Source: DASSWG01 sp041689995
GTDB taxonomy: Bacteria > Bacteroidota > Bacteroidia > Flavobacteriales > Flavobacteriaceae
Length of the DNA stretch: 42,984 nucleotides
Assembly (NCBI GenBank): GCA_041689995.1
Contig: JBDNFD010000033.1
Coordinates: forward strand, 1-42,984
Reading direction: 5' to 3'
Position 1 is the first letter of the stretch, and every line of letters begins with the position of its first letter. The notes below the pieces were generated by a model. That model saw only the letters and a list, made by a program, of their open reading frames with translations. It was not told where the DNA came from and did no database searches. Shown piece by piece: positions 8,613-16,141 of the stretch. Position numbers and translations under genes: made by a program.

Positions 8613-11132
8613 ATGAAACACACATATCACATACACGGAATGACCTGCAACGGTTGCCGAAGCCACGTAGAGAATACCCTGTCTAAAGTTGATGGAGTAA
8701 CGAGTGCAACAGTTAATTTGGAAAAAGAGGAAGCTACTATCGAAATGGACAAACATATACCGATCGAAAAATTTCAAGAAGCTTTAAAAAAAGATGGCGG
8801 GAATTATAGCATCAAGCCCCCCCAGCCCCCCAAAGGGGGGAGTAAAAAAACGGTGAAAGTCAAGAGTGAGAAAAGCCCCCTTCGGGGGTTGGGGGCTTTT
8901 TACTGCCCAATGCATTGTGAGGGCGATAAGACCTATAATAAGCCCGGCGATTGCCCAGTCTGTGGAATGGATTTAGTGCAGGAGCAACTCCCCCTTCGGG
9001 GGTCGGGGGGCTGGACCTGCCCAATGCACCCAGAAATCATAAGAGATGAACCCGGAAGCTGTCCTATCTGTGGGATGGATTTGGTGCCTATGGAACCTGA
9101 CAAATCCGCGGAGGAAAAAACCTATAAAAAACTGTTGAAGAAATTTTGGATTGCGGTTGCTTTCACCTTGCCCATTTTAGTGATGGCAATGAGCGAAATG
9201 ATTCCAAAAAATCCGCTTTATAATGTGATGGAACAGAAAAACTGGAATTGGGTTCAGTTCGCATTGTCCATTCCAGTTGTATTTTATGCCACGTGGATGT
9301 TTTTTGAACGTGCTTATAAAAGCATTAAAACGTGGAATTTAAATATGTTTACACTTATCGGGATAGGTGCTGGTGCTGCTTGGCTATTCAGTGTTTTCGG
9401 TATGTTTTTCCCCGACTTTTTCCCCGATCAATTTAAGACGGATTCAGGTGCAGTAGACGTTTATTTTGAAGCGGCCGCGGTTATTCTGACCTTGGTTCTG
9501 CTAGGCCAAGTGCTGGAAGCTCGTGCCCACAGCAAAACAAATTCTGCAATCAAGGAATTGTTGAAACTTGCACCGAATAAAGCTATTCGTGTAAAAGACG
9601 GCAAAGAGGAAGAAGTTACCATCGAAAATATAGAGTTGGGCGATATTTTACGAGTAAAACCCGGCGATAAAATTCCTGTTGATGGTAGTATAACAGAAGG
9701 TCATACAACAGTTGACGAATCGATGATTACAGGCGAACCGCTTCCTGTAAATAAAGCCGAGAACGACAAAGTAAGTAGCGGCACAATCAACGGAAACCAA
9801 TCGTTTTTGATGAAGGCCGAAAAAGTTGGTTCAGATACATTGCTCTCGCAAATCATTCAAATGGTTAATAATGCAAGTCGCAGTCGTGCGCCAATCCAAA
9901 AATTGGCGGATACGGTTTCTGGTTATTTCGTTCCCATCGTGGTGTTAATTTCAATAATCACATTCGTGGTTTGGGTTATTTTCGGTCCCGAACCTGTGTA
10001 TGTCTATGCTTTTGTAAATGCAATTGCGGTGCTAATTATCGCTTGTCCATGTGCTTTGGGATTGGCAACACCAATGTCCGTAATGGTAGGTGTTGGTAAA
10101 GGCGCACAAAACGGCGTGCTCATTAAAAATGCTGAAGCTCTGGAAAAAATGGATAAGGTGGACACCCTAATTATTGATAAGACAGGCACCATTACAGAAG
10201 GAAAACCGACCGTTGAAAAAGTGGGCGTTTTTGGAAAGGATTTTTCTGAAAAAGAAGTGTTGCAATACATCGTTTCTCTGAACAATATGAGTGAACATCC
10301 GCTTGCCGAAGCCACCGTAAAATATGGGAAGGAACAAAATATTGACCCCGAAGCTTCGGGGTTCAAGGCTGAAAAATTCAGTGCAGTTACTGGAAAGGGC
10401 GTTGAAGGCACTGTCAACGGGAAAAAAGTGGATTTGGGTAATGCAAAGATGATGGAATACGCCAAGGCCGAACTTTCCGCAGAAATGGAATCCGAAGCTC
10501 AAAGTTTTCAAAAGCAGGGAAAAACGGTTTCTTATTTGTCCATTGATGGAAAGGTTGCAGGATATGTGGTGATTGGCGATAAAATAAAAGCTACAAGTGC
10601 CAAAGCTATCAAGGCTCTTCAAGATAAAGGTATTGAAGTCATTATGCTAACTGGCGACAACCACGACACAGCACAAGCCGTCGCGAAGGAACTCAACCTT
10701 GCCGATTTCAAAGCAGGAATGTTACCAGAAAACAAACTTGAAGAAGTAGAAAAATTACAGAACAGCGGAAAAATCGTAGCAATGGCTGGCGATGGTATCA
10801 ACGACGCACCTGCTTTGGCAAAAAGTGATGTTGGTATTGCAATGGGCACGGGCACCGATGTCGCCATCGAAAGTGCAATGATTACCTTGGTAAAAGGCGA
10901 TTTGCACGGCATCGTAAAAGCACGGAATTTGAGCGATTCTGTAATGAAGAACATCAAGCAAAATCTATTTTTCGCTTTGGGTTATAACACATTGGGAATC
11001 CCAATCGCAGCCGGAGTTTTATATCCAGTTTTCGGCTTACTCTTATCACCAATGATAGCAGCGTTGGCAATGAGCTTTAGTTCCGTTTCGGTTATTGCGA
11101 ATTCATTGAGATTAAAAAACACTAAACTTTAA
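8613..11132 (+). CDS. copA: Copper-exporting P1B-type ATPase, CPC class (CopA-like)
   Basis: This 839-residue inner-membrane Cu+ pump has, in order: an HMA domain (residues ~1-68, GMTCNGC at 9-15), two heavy-metal-binding CPMH...CP.CGMDLV modules (~98-122 and ~135-159), membrane segments, TGEP, the metal site CPCALGLATP, DKTGTITEG, SEHPLAEA, TGDNHDTA and GDGINDAPAL. The linkers between the small domains are unusual. Residues ~68-95 and ~125-133 are encoded by GC-rich palindromic repeats that read in frame as PPQPPKGG, SPLRGLGAF and LPLRGSGG. A further CCCCGAAGCTTCGGGG palindrome lies at ~10345-10361. The family and role are secure. Cu+ is the likely substrate from CPC plus HMA. Confidence 0.97.
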   Translation: MKHTYHIHGMTCNGCRSHVENTLSKVDGVTSATVNLEKEEATIEMDKHIPIEKFQEALKKDGGNYSIKPPQPPKGGSKKTVKVKSEKSPLRGLGAFYCPMHCEGDKTYNKPGDCPVCGMDLVQEQLPLRGSGGWTCPMHPEIIRDEPGSCPICGMDLVPMEPDKSAEEKTYKKLLKKFWIAVAFTLPILVMAMSEMIPKNPLYNVMEQKNWNWVQFALSIPVVFYATWMFFERAYKSIKTWNLNMFTLIGIGAGAAWLFSVFGMFFPDFFPDQFKTDSGAVDVYFEAAAVILTLVLLGQVLEARAHSKTNSAIKELLKLAPNKAIRVKDGKEEEVTIENIELGDILRVKPGDKIPVDGSITEGHTTVDESMITGEPLPVNKAENDKVSSGTINGNQSFLMKAEKVGSDTLLSQIIQMVNNASRSRAPIQKLADTVSGYFVPIVVLISIITFVVWVIFGPEPVYVYAFVNAIAVLIIACPCALGLATPMSVMVGVGKGAQNGVLIKNAEALEKMDKVDTLIIDKTGTITEGKPTVEKVGVFGKDFSEKEVLQYIVSLNNMSEHPLAEATVKYGKEQNIDPEASGFKAEKFSAVTGKGVEGTVNGKKVDLGNAKMMEYAKAELSAEMESEAQSFQKQGKTVSYLSIDGKVAGYVVIGDKIKATSAKAIKALQDKGIEVIMLTGDNHDTAQAVAKELNLADFKAGMLPENKLEEVEKLQNSGKIVAMAGDGINDAPALAKSDVGIAMGTGTDVAIESAMITLVKGDLHGIVKARNLSDSVMKNIKQNLFFALGYNTLGIPIAAGVLYPVFGLLLSPMIAALAMSFSSVSVIANSLRLKNTKL
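8815..8842. repeat. GC-rich palindromic repeat inside copA (1)
   Basis: A C-run followed by CCCCCCAAAGGGGGG forms a strong hairpin within an AT-rich gene. It is read in frame as PPQPPKGG and lies in the linker after the HMA domain. Confidence 0.75.
8871..8900. repeat. GC-rich palindromic repeat inside copA (2)
   Basis: AAAAGCCCCC-TTCGGGGG-TTGGGGGCTTTT forms a near-perfect hairpin, read in frame as KSPLRGLGAF. It lies just before the first CPMH metal-binding module. It looks like the same repeat family as the neighbouring copies, in inverted orientation to repeat 1. Confidence 0.8.
8988..9012. repeat. GC-rich palindromic repeat inside copA (3)
   Basis: CTCCCCCTTCGGGGGTCGGGG is a third copy, read in frame as LPLRGSGG. 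It separates the two CPMH modules. Confidence 0.8.
10344..10364. repeat. CCCCGAAGCTTCGGGG palindrome inside copA
   Basis: A 16-bp perfect palindrome flanked by GA and TTC, read as DPEASGF in the nucleotide-binding domain region. This kind of palindrome is widespread in Bacteroidota. Here it is a surface-loop insertion that keeps the frame. Confidence 0.6.
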
Positions 11133-11142
11133 TACTGACATT

Positions 11143-11625
11143 ATGGAAAATTCAAATCAACATTCAAAAAACAACAATTACACAACCTTCATTTTAATGC
11201 TTTCGGCATCTTTTATAGCAATGTACATCACTATGTATTTGAATACTTATGAAATAGACCACGTTTATTTTAGTCTTACAAGATTTTATATGTCGTGTTT
11301 AGGGATTGCGGCAATGGCAGTAATTATGTTTTTATTTATGCGAAAAATGTATCAAAACAAGAAAAAGAATATCGCTATTCTCTTGGGAAGTTTAGTCCTA
11401 TTCGTCGGTGCACTCGGTTTGGTTAGAGCCCAAAGCCCGATTATTGGAGACGTTTTATATATGAAAGCAATGATTCCACATCACTCTATTGCTATTTTAA
11501 CGAGTAAAAGAGCAGATATAAAAGACCCGGAAGTGAGAAAGTTGGCAGATGGGATTATTGAGGCCCAAGTAAAGGAAATTGCTGAAATGAAAGCAATGAT
11601 TAAACGATTGGAAAATAATAATTAA
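11143..11625 (+). CDS. DUF305 membrane protein
   Basis: This 160-residue protein has about three hydrophobic helices (residues ~16-33, ~46-67 and ~77-96) and a C-terminal DUF305 segment: MKAMIPHHSIAILTSKRA followed by DPEVRKLADGIIEAQVKEIAEMKAMI. DUF305 is a ferritin-like four-helix family whose HH and EM-rich motifs are thought to bind metal, and it is common in copper and silver resistance loci. It follows copA by 10 nt on the same strand, so co-transcription is likely. A metal-binding role is inferred from family and location. Confidence 0.88.
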   Translation: MENSNQHSKNNNYTTFILMLSASFIAMYITMYLNTYEIDHVYFSLTRFYMSCLGIAAMAVIMFLFMRKMYQNKKKNIAILLGSLVLFVGALGLVRAQSPIIGDVLYMKAMIPHHSIAILTSKRADIKDPEVRKLADGIIEAQVKEIAEMKAMIKRLENNN

Positions 11626-11627
11626 AA

Positions 11628-11732
11628 TATTTTGGGCGCTCGGGCGGGCTTTCCGTTACAACCTGCCTGCCGGCAGGCAGGTCTTTTTGCTCGTGCCTCA
11701 CAAAAAGGATTTTCACTTCAATCCCTATCGCA
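11628..11732. repeat. Bacteroidota-type dispersed repeat with perfect palindrome
   Basis: The GGGCGCTCGGGCGGGCTTTCCG...TTTTTGCTCGTGCCTC...AGGATTTTCACTTCAATCCC arrangement matches, from memory, a repeat scattered through many Bacteroidota genomes. Its centre holds the 22-bp perfect palindrome ACCTGCCTGCC/GGCAGGCAGGT at 11661-11682. It fills the gap between the DUF305 and DUF3347 genes and may act as a terminator or mRNA stabiliser. Confidence 0.65.
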
Positions 11733-11749
11733 AAAAGAACAGCGAGAAC

Positions 11750-11782
11750 AAACCTAACAGGTTTTTGAAACCTGTTAGGTTT
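11750..11782. repeat. AAACCTAACAGGTTT inverted repeat
   Basis: Two perfect 15-bp arms (11750-11764 and 11768-11782) are separated by 3 nt, giving a very stable hairpin 13 nt before the DUF3347 start. It resembles another dispersed Bacteroidota repeat. Its position next to a start codon could affect translation. Confidence 0.8.
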
Positions 11783-11795
11783 AAAAAAGTAAACT

Positions 11796-12206
11796 ATGAA
11801 AAAATACATCATCTACACCGCAATTTTAGCTTTGGGATTTGTCTTAGGCTATGTGTTTTTCGGAACTTCAACTGAAGATTCCTCAAATACCAGGAACACC
11901 TCTGATATTTCGGAAAGCGCCCATAATCACTGGATGTTATTGGAAAAGGAATTAAAATCATCTACTACGTCAATACCACAGACTGCGGATATTAAAACAC
12001 AAAGGAAAAAATTTGTTCATCTTTCAGCGCATTTAATTAATGCTTTAAAAACCTTTGGCATCAACCAAAAAGTGTATGTTGATTTTTGCCCAATGGCAAA
12101 TAATAATGTGGGTGCGTATTGGTTGAGCGATGACAAAGAAATCCGCATTCCCTATTTTGGAGCGAGTATGATGACTTGTGGGGATATTACTGATGAGATA
12201 AATTAG
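11796..12206 (+). CDS. Membrane-anchored DUF3347-like (CusB C-terminal-like) protein
   Basis: This 136-residue protein has one N-terminal hydrophobic segment (MKKYIIYTAILALGFVLGYV), which anchors or secretes it to the periplasm, then a short DUF3347-type domain. The diagnostic end is VDFCPMANNNVGAYWLSDDKEIRIPYFGASMMTCGDI. This domain occurs alone or fused to CusB-like copper-efflux adaptors. FCPM and MMTC provide Cys/Met ligands suited to Cu+. It lies behind copA and the DUF305 gene, supporting a periplasmic copper-chaperone-like role (inference). Confidence 0.8.
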   Translation: MKKYIIYTAILALGFVLGYVFFGTSTEDSSNTRNTSDISESAHNHWMLLEKELKSSTTSIPQTADIKTQRKKFVHLSAHLINALKTFGINQKVYVDFCPMANNNVGAYWLSDDKEIRIPYFGASMMTCGDITDEIN

Positions 12207-12564
12207 GTGAATTCGAGATTTTGCAAGGTGTTTTGATCAATAAAAGAAATGAAAATAATCTTCTATTCCCTTGTGGATATGCACGTGAAGTCTATTTTTG
12301 TTCAGCTAAAGATAAAAATCCCCAATCCAAAACTTTAGAATTATGTCAGTTTTAAGTTAGATAAAAAAATCAAATTGCATTTCCATATCTCATCCAGCAA
12401 TTTCTCCGCTTTCAGAAAGTACAATTCAAAGAGTACAGAACTTCTAAGAATAAAAAAACAGTTTAAGCTACTATTAAACTAGTTTGTGTCTTAATAATTT
12501 GTTTTACCCAGTTTTTGAAATTCATAAAATACTTCATATCTATTTAGAGAATAGGTGATTGTTT
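12207..12564. other. Non-coding, apparently decayed stretch
   Basis: No open frame of convincing length or family is visible. The region is AT-rich with many stops and precedes the ACR3 remnant. It probably contains unrecognisable parts of deleted genes, but I can support nothing specific. Confidence 0.4.
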
Positions 12565-12727
12565 AAATTCTTGGAGTTTTGCATTACCAGGTTGTAGCAA
12601 CCATAGCTCTTTCCATATCAAATTTGGACAAGTACTTGTAGGAGTAATAGGTCCATTGATGGAAGTTTCTACCTTGATTTTATTGGTTTGGATTTCTTTT
12701 TGGTTAAAGAAAAAATATTATTCATAA
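12565..12727 (+). pseudogene. Remnant of ACR3-type arsenite permease (C-terminal end)
   Basis: With frameshifts allowed, this reads as the last two helices of an ACR3 arsenite efflux permease: N-F-L-E-F-A, then V-A-T-I-A-L, then FGQVLVGVIGPLMEV, ending WLKKKYYS-stop. The family normally has NF(F/E)ELA(I/V)AVA...GI.SGQALA(A/G)V(I/V)GPL(I/V)EVPVL near its C-terminus. At least one frame change is needed around 12600-12625, and the upstream ~300 residues are gone. It is a decayed fragment, not a working gene, and shows that the island once included arsenic resistance. Confidence 0.65.
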
Positions 12728-12805
12728 TTTCTCTAAAAGTGATTTTCGTCACATTTCAACCTAAATCCCTATTGTATCTTTAAGTTAACAGAATAAAATC
12801 ACAAA

Positions 12806-13017
12806 ATGTCAAAATTTGAAGATGATTATTTAGACAATCATTATATAAACCTGAGAAGTAGATTAAGACCAGCCCTCAGGATTGGAGGTATACTTCCTAT
12901 TTTGGTGATACCATTTTTACCTTTAAAAACATAGGATATTATTTATACGATTCTACCATTTTATTGCTGATCATTTTAGGAGAATTAACCGCTAAAACAG
13001 GAGAATCGCGGTATTAA
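12806..13017 (+). pseudogene. Short membrane-type ORF with probable frameshift
   Basis: ATG at 12806 opens a 42-codon frame (MSKFEDDYLDNHYINLRSRL..., ending PFLPLKT at 12934). The frame one base back continues without interruption as IGYYLYDSTILLLIILGELT to a TAA at 13015-13017. Joined, they would make a ~70-residue protein with two hydrophobic stretches. I do not recognise a family. Its location in decayed DNA favours a broken gene. Confidence 0.4.
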
Positions 13018-13186
13018 AAAAGTTGTAATTAGGATCGCTTTCTGAGATAACAGCATTGGTAGAGTATTTATTTTGGATTAGTTTATCACGGGAAATAAAT
13101 GAGTGATTTTTTACAAAAAAAAAGTGTTTAACCGTTATCCATTTGGATGTTGAAAAATAAAAGAGACACACTAAAAATAAAACATT

Positions 13187-13771
13187 ATGGAAAAGACAGA
13201 ATATTCTAAAATATATCGAATACTTCATTGGGCAATAGCGGTTTCATTTCTACTGTTGTTAATTACTATTTTTTTGAGATTAACGTGGATGAATAAGTAT
13301 AATGTGGCAGCAATCATACAAGATTATTTGAGTGGCACTGACCAGGTTTTAACGCAAGAACAGCTCATTACTTTGGCAAAAAGGATAAGACAACCCATGT
13401 GGAATTGGCATATTTATATAGGTTATGTATTGGTTGGATTGTTTAGTATCCGTTTTATTCTTCCTGCGTTCGGACATATGAAGTTTCAAAATCCGCTTAC
13501 TAAAAATCTATCGACAAAGATGAAATTTCAAAAGTGGATATATATCTTTTTCTATCTCTGTGTTGTTATTTCATTAGTCACTGGGCTTATAATAGAGTTT
13601 GGACCAAAAGAATGGAAAAAACCAATGGAAGAAATTCATGTTCTTGGTATTTATTACTTAATTGGATTTATTGTACTCCATGTAGGCGGCGTTTTAATAG
13701 CAGAATTTACAGACCAGAAAGGGATTATTTCAAGGATAGTAAGTGGGAAAAAGGAACGAGGAAGTGTTTAG
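13187..13771 (+). CDS. Cytochrome b561-like membrane protein
   Basis: This 194-residue four-helix cytochrome b protein of the b561/b6-like type would be an inner-membrane electron carrier with two b hemes. Helix-borne candidate ligands are His14 (RILHWAIA), His75 (WNWHIYIGY), His151 (EEIHVLG) and His165 (IVLHVGG). Positively charged ends match a small di-heme electron carrier. It precedes the two-component system by ~145 nt and could pass electrons to the flavin/thiol envelope module encoded further downstream (inference). The upstream 170 nt show no 11-bp CTTAAG repeat, so it may be regulated separately. Confidence 0.85.
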   Translation: MEKTEYSKIYRILHWAIAVSFLLLLITIFLRLTWMNKYNVAAIIQDYLSGTDQVLTQEQLITLAKRIRQPMWNWHIYIGYVLVGLFSIRFILPAFGHMKFQNPLTKNLSTKMKFQKWIYIFFYLCVVISLVTGLIIEFGPKEWKKPMEEIHVLGIYYLIGFIVLHVGGVLIAEFTDQKGIISRIVSGKKERGSV

Positions 13772-13779
13772 TCGCTAGT

Positions 13780-13803
13780 GAAATTGAAATTGAAATCGAA
13801 ATC
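13780..13803. repeat. Tandem hexamer (GAAATT)2(GAAATC)2
   Basis: Four adjacent hexamers follow the cytochrome gene. A small hairpin CGGCTT...AAGCCG at 13811-13830 comes next and may serve as a terminator. Such hexamers are common in flavobacterial intergenic DNA. Confidence 0.6.
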
Positions 13804-13854
13804 GATACTTCGGCTTTTCTCAGCAAGCCGTTCTTCGGGAGAAATTACCTAAAT

Positions 13855-13911
13855 TTTAAGCCAATCTTAAGAAAAACCAAATCTTAGCTTAATTTAAAAT
13901 TTTAACTTTTG
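13855..13911 (+). promoter_or_regulatory. Degenerate CTTAAG direct repeats upstream of the response regulator
   Basis: TTTTAAG ends at 13860 and TCTTAAG ends at 13871, an exact 11-nt spacing. A further CTTAG ends at 13887, out of phase. It resembles the full four-repeat arrays upstream of 16142, 19436 and 20294. Autoregulation of the two-component operon is a natural reading. A -7-like TAACTTTT lies at 13903, very close to the ATG, so the true promoter position is uncertain. Confidence 0.6.
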
Positions 13912-13915
13912 CCCT

Positions 13916-14584
13916 ATGAGAATTTTAATCGTAGAAGATGAACCAGGGATATTCAACTTCCTTAAACAAGGATTGGAAGAGGAGACCTATGCGGTGGATA
14001 TTGCGGAGGAAGGCAAAAAAGGCCTTCAAATGGCACTTTCTGGGGAATATGACTTGTTGCTTTTGGATTGGATGGTGCCGGGAATGAGCGGTATTGAAAT
14101 TTGTCGGCAATTCAGAAAGGAGTTTAAGGATACCCCCGTCATTTTTTTAACAGCAAAAGATACCGTGGACGAGACCATTTTCGGGCTTCAATCCGGCGCT
14201 AATGATTATATAAAAAAGCCCTTTCATTTTGAAGAACTTTTAGAACGAATCAAAGTGCAACTTCGTCCAAAATCTGGGGAACATTCCATTTTTAAGCTGG
14301 GAAATATAACCATGAACACCACAACACACCAAGTCTTTAAAGCTGAGGAAGAAATCAGTCTTACCCAAAAAGAGTTTGCGTTGCTGAAATATCTAATGCG
14401 CAATAAGGGCATTGTCTGTCGAAGAACCCGTATTATTGAGAGTGTTTGGGATATCCATTTTGAATACAATACTGGGGTTATAGACGTATATATCAATGCC
14501 CTTCGTAAAAAATTGAAACTGGGAAAAGATGAAAACTATATTCAAACCGTTCGTGGAATAGGTTACGTAGCAAAAGAAGTATGA
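13916..14584 (+). CDS. OmpR-family response regulator (CusR/CopR-like)
   Basis: This 222-residue cytosolic DNA-binding regulator has a receiver domain (1-115) with the acidic pair Glu7/Asp8, the phospho-acceptor Asp51 in LLLLDWMVPGM, Thr79 (FLTAKD) and Lys101 (IKKPF). The C-terminal winged helix (~130-222) has TQKEFALLKYLMRNKG and the recognition region VIDVYINALRKKL. OmpR/PhoB regulators bind as head-to-tail dimers to direct repeats spaced about 11 bp, which matches the CTTAAG arrays nearby. It overlaps the kinase gene by 4 nt. A metal signal is inferred from the surrounding copper genes. Confidence 0.95.
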   Translation: MRILIVEDEPGIFNFLKQGLEEETYAVDIAEEGKKGLQMALSGEYDLLLLDWMVPGMSGIEICRQFRKEFKDTPVIFLTAKDTVDETIFGLQSGANDYIKKPFHFEELLERIKVQLRPKSGEHSIFKLGNITMNTTTHQVFKAEEEISLTQKEFALLKYLMRNKGIVCRRTRIIESVWDIHFEYNTGVIDVYINALRKKLKLGKDENYIQTVRGIGYVAKEV

Positions 14585-15954
14585 ATTTAAGTTTCAAAAA
14601 TAGAATAGCATTGTATTATATGATTGCTACTGCCGTGATTATGGCTGTGGCTTTTGCGGTGGTTTATTTTGTAGTTCAAGGTGTGGTATATCAAAATATA
14701 GATGACGACCTTTCTTTTGAGGCCGAGAGGCATACTCACGAGATTATAATTGTTGGGGATAGCATAAAAATATTCAATAGAAAAGAGTGGGAGGAAAAGG
14801 AACATCGAGAAGTTCAAGTAAACCCTGTTTTTATTCAGATACTGAATAAGGATGGCAAATTTATGGACAAATCGCCAAACCTTAAAGAAGTTACTCTTGC
14901 CTTTAACCCACAAGAAAGTTATGGAGGCCATTTTAACGGGACGCTGAATAATAGGGCCATCAGGCAAGTACAACTACCTATTGAGGAAAATGGTAGAATC
15001 AGAGGTTTTATAATGGCTGCAATGTCATTGGAATCATCCAAGATGGTATTGCTGAACCTGAGGAATGTTTTGATTATTTCCTATCTATTTCTTTTGGTGG
15101 GCCTATATTTCATCTCCAGGTACTTGGCGGGACGAGGTATCATACCGGTAAAAGTTATAACCGAAACGACAAAGAGAATTACAAGGAACAATTTGAATGA
15201 AAGGGTGGCCTTGCCCCAAAACAAAGATGAACTCTACGAATTATCTTCTGGCATAAACGAGTTATTGCAACGTATTGAAAACGCTATTGAGCGCGAACGG
15301 CAATTTACTTCTGACGCTTCCCATGAATTGCGCACCCCTTTATCAACATTAAAAGGGACTCTTGAGGTTTTGATTCGAAAACCAAGGGAACAATCGGAAT
15401 ATGAGAATAAAATTAAATTCAGTCTTACGGAAATAGACCGAATGACCGCCACCATAGAACAACTTTTACTACTCGCTATATTAGATACCAACTCAAAAAC
15501 AGTGGACCAATCTTTAGTTCCTTTACCCACCATAATCAATGAGATTCTTACAAGGCGCAAGAAACGTATATCAGAAAAAAGACTCACAATAGACTCTCAC
15601 AACCACCTTGCCTTAGAAGGTTTGGTTCCTCAATATTACGCCAATCTGATTTTGGACAATATTATCGGCAATGCCATAAAATATTCCAAGGATACTACCA
15701 CAATACATATTGACGTTATTATTCAAGATTCAAAAGTTGTTTGCAAGGTTCAAGACGAAGGGATAGGCATTAAAAGAGAGGATTTGAACAACCTGTTCAA
15801 CCATTTTTTCAGGTCCGATGCGCTAAACCACAAAAGCATTTCAGGAACCGGTTTAGGTCTTTCCATCGCCAAAAAGGCTGCCGATGCAATAAATGCTGAA
15901 ATTCGGGTAGAAAGTGAATTTGGCCAGGGAACCACTCTCACGATTAAATTTTAA
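14581..15954 (+). CDS. Sensor histidine kinase (CusS-like)
   Basis: This 457-residue inner-membrane kinase has TM1 (~12-33), a periplasmic sensor domain (~34-160), TM2 (~162-182) and a HAMP-like linker. The HisKA domain has the phospho-acceptor His in FTSDASHELRTPLSTL. The HATPase domain has the N box (DNIIGNAIKYS), G1 (DEGIGI) and G2 (GTGLGLSIAK). The sensor domain contains several His residues (RHTHE, EKEHRE, GGHFNG) that could bind a metal ion. It partners the regulator encoded just upstream (ATGA overlap). Its stop codon lies inside the first 11-bp repeat of the array controlling the next operon. Confidence 0.95.
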   Translation: MNLSFKNRIALYYMIATAVIMAVAFAVVYFVVQGVVYQNIDDDLSFEAERHTHEIIIVGDSIKIFNRKEWEEKEHREVQVNPVFIQILNKDGKFMDKSPNLKEVTLAFNPQESYGGHFNGTLNNRAIRQVQLPIEENGRIRGFIMAAMSLESSKMVLLNLRNVLIISYLFLLVGLYFISRYLAGRGIIPVKVITETTKRITRNNLNERVALPQNKDELYELSSGINELLQRIENAIERERQFTSDASHELRTPLSTLKGTLEVLIRKPREQSEYENKIKFSLTEIDRMTATIEQLLLLAILDTNSKTVDQSLVPLPTIINEILTRRKKRISEKRLTIDSHNHLALEGLVPQYYANLILDNIIGNAIKYSKDTTTIHIDVIIQDSKVVCKVQDEGIGIKREDLNNLFNHFFRSDALNHKSISGTGLGLSIAKKAADAINAEIRVESEFGQGTTLTIKF

Positions 15955-16006
15955 GCGAATCTTAAGAATCTCTTTAGAAAACCCTTAAATATTGAAGCTA
16001 TTTTTA
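15949..16006 (+). promoter_or_regulatory. Four 11-bp direct repeats plus -7-like box upstream of the thioredoxin-ApbE operon
   Basis: Repeat cores end at 15955 (TTTTAAG), 15966 (TCTTAAG), 15977 (CTTTAG) and 15988 (CCCTTAA), each exactly 11 nt apart. A -7-like TATTTTTA starts at 15999, again 11 nt after the last core. The repeats would cover the -33 region, as expected for an activator site of an OmpR-type regulator. The leader to the ATG is ~135 nt, with nothing else recognised in it. Confidence 0.75.
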
Positions 16007-16141
16007 CCGAACAACTAACTATAAATTATCCAAAGAATTAGAGCCTGAGTTTTAAAAATAAATCCATGCCTATAGAATTGTATTAGAGGATGACATTTTA
16101 AGTATCGCAGCAAAATCCTCAGGTTAAAAATTTAAAATAGT

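Noticed and set aside
13780..13803. GAAATT hexamers as regulator-binding site
   Set aside because: They differ from the 11-bp CTTAAG arrays, occur once and lie directly after a gene end.
13534..13887. 117-codon frame overlapping the cytochrome gene
   Set aside because: Frame-shifted shadow of the b561-like gene, ending in the hexamer repeat.
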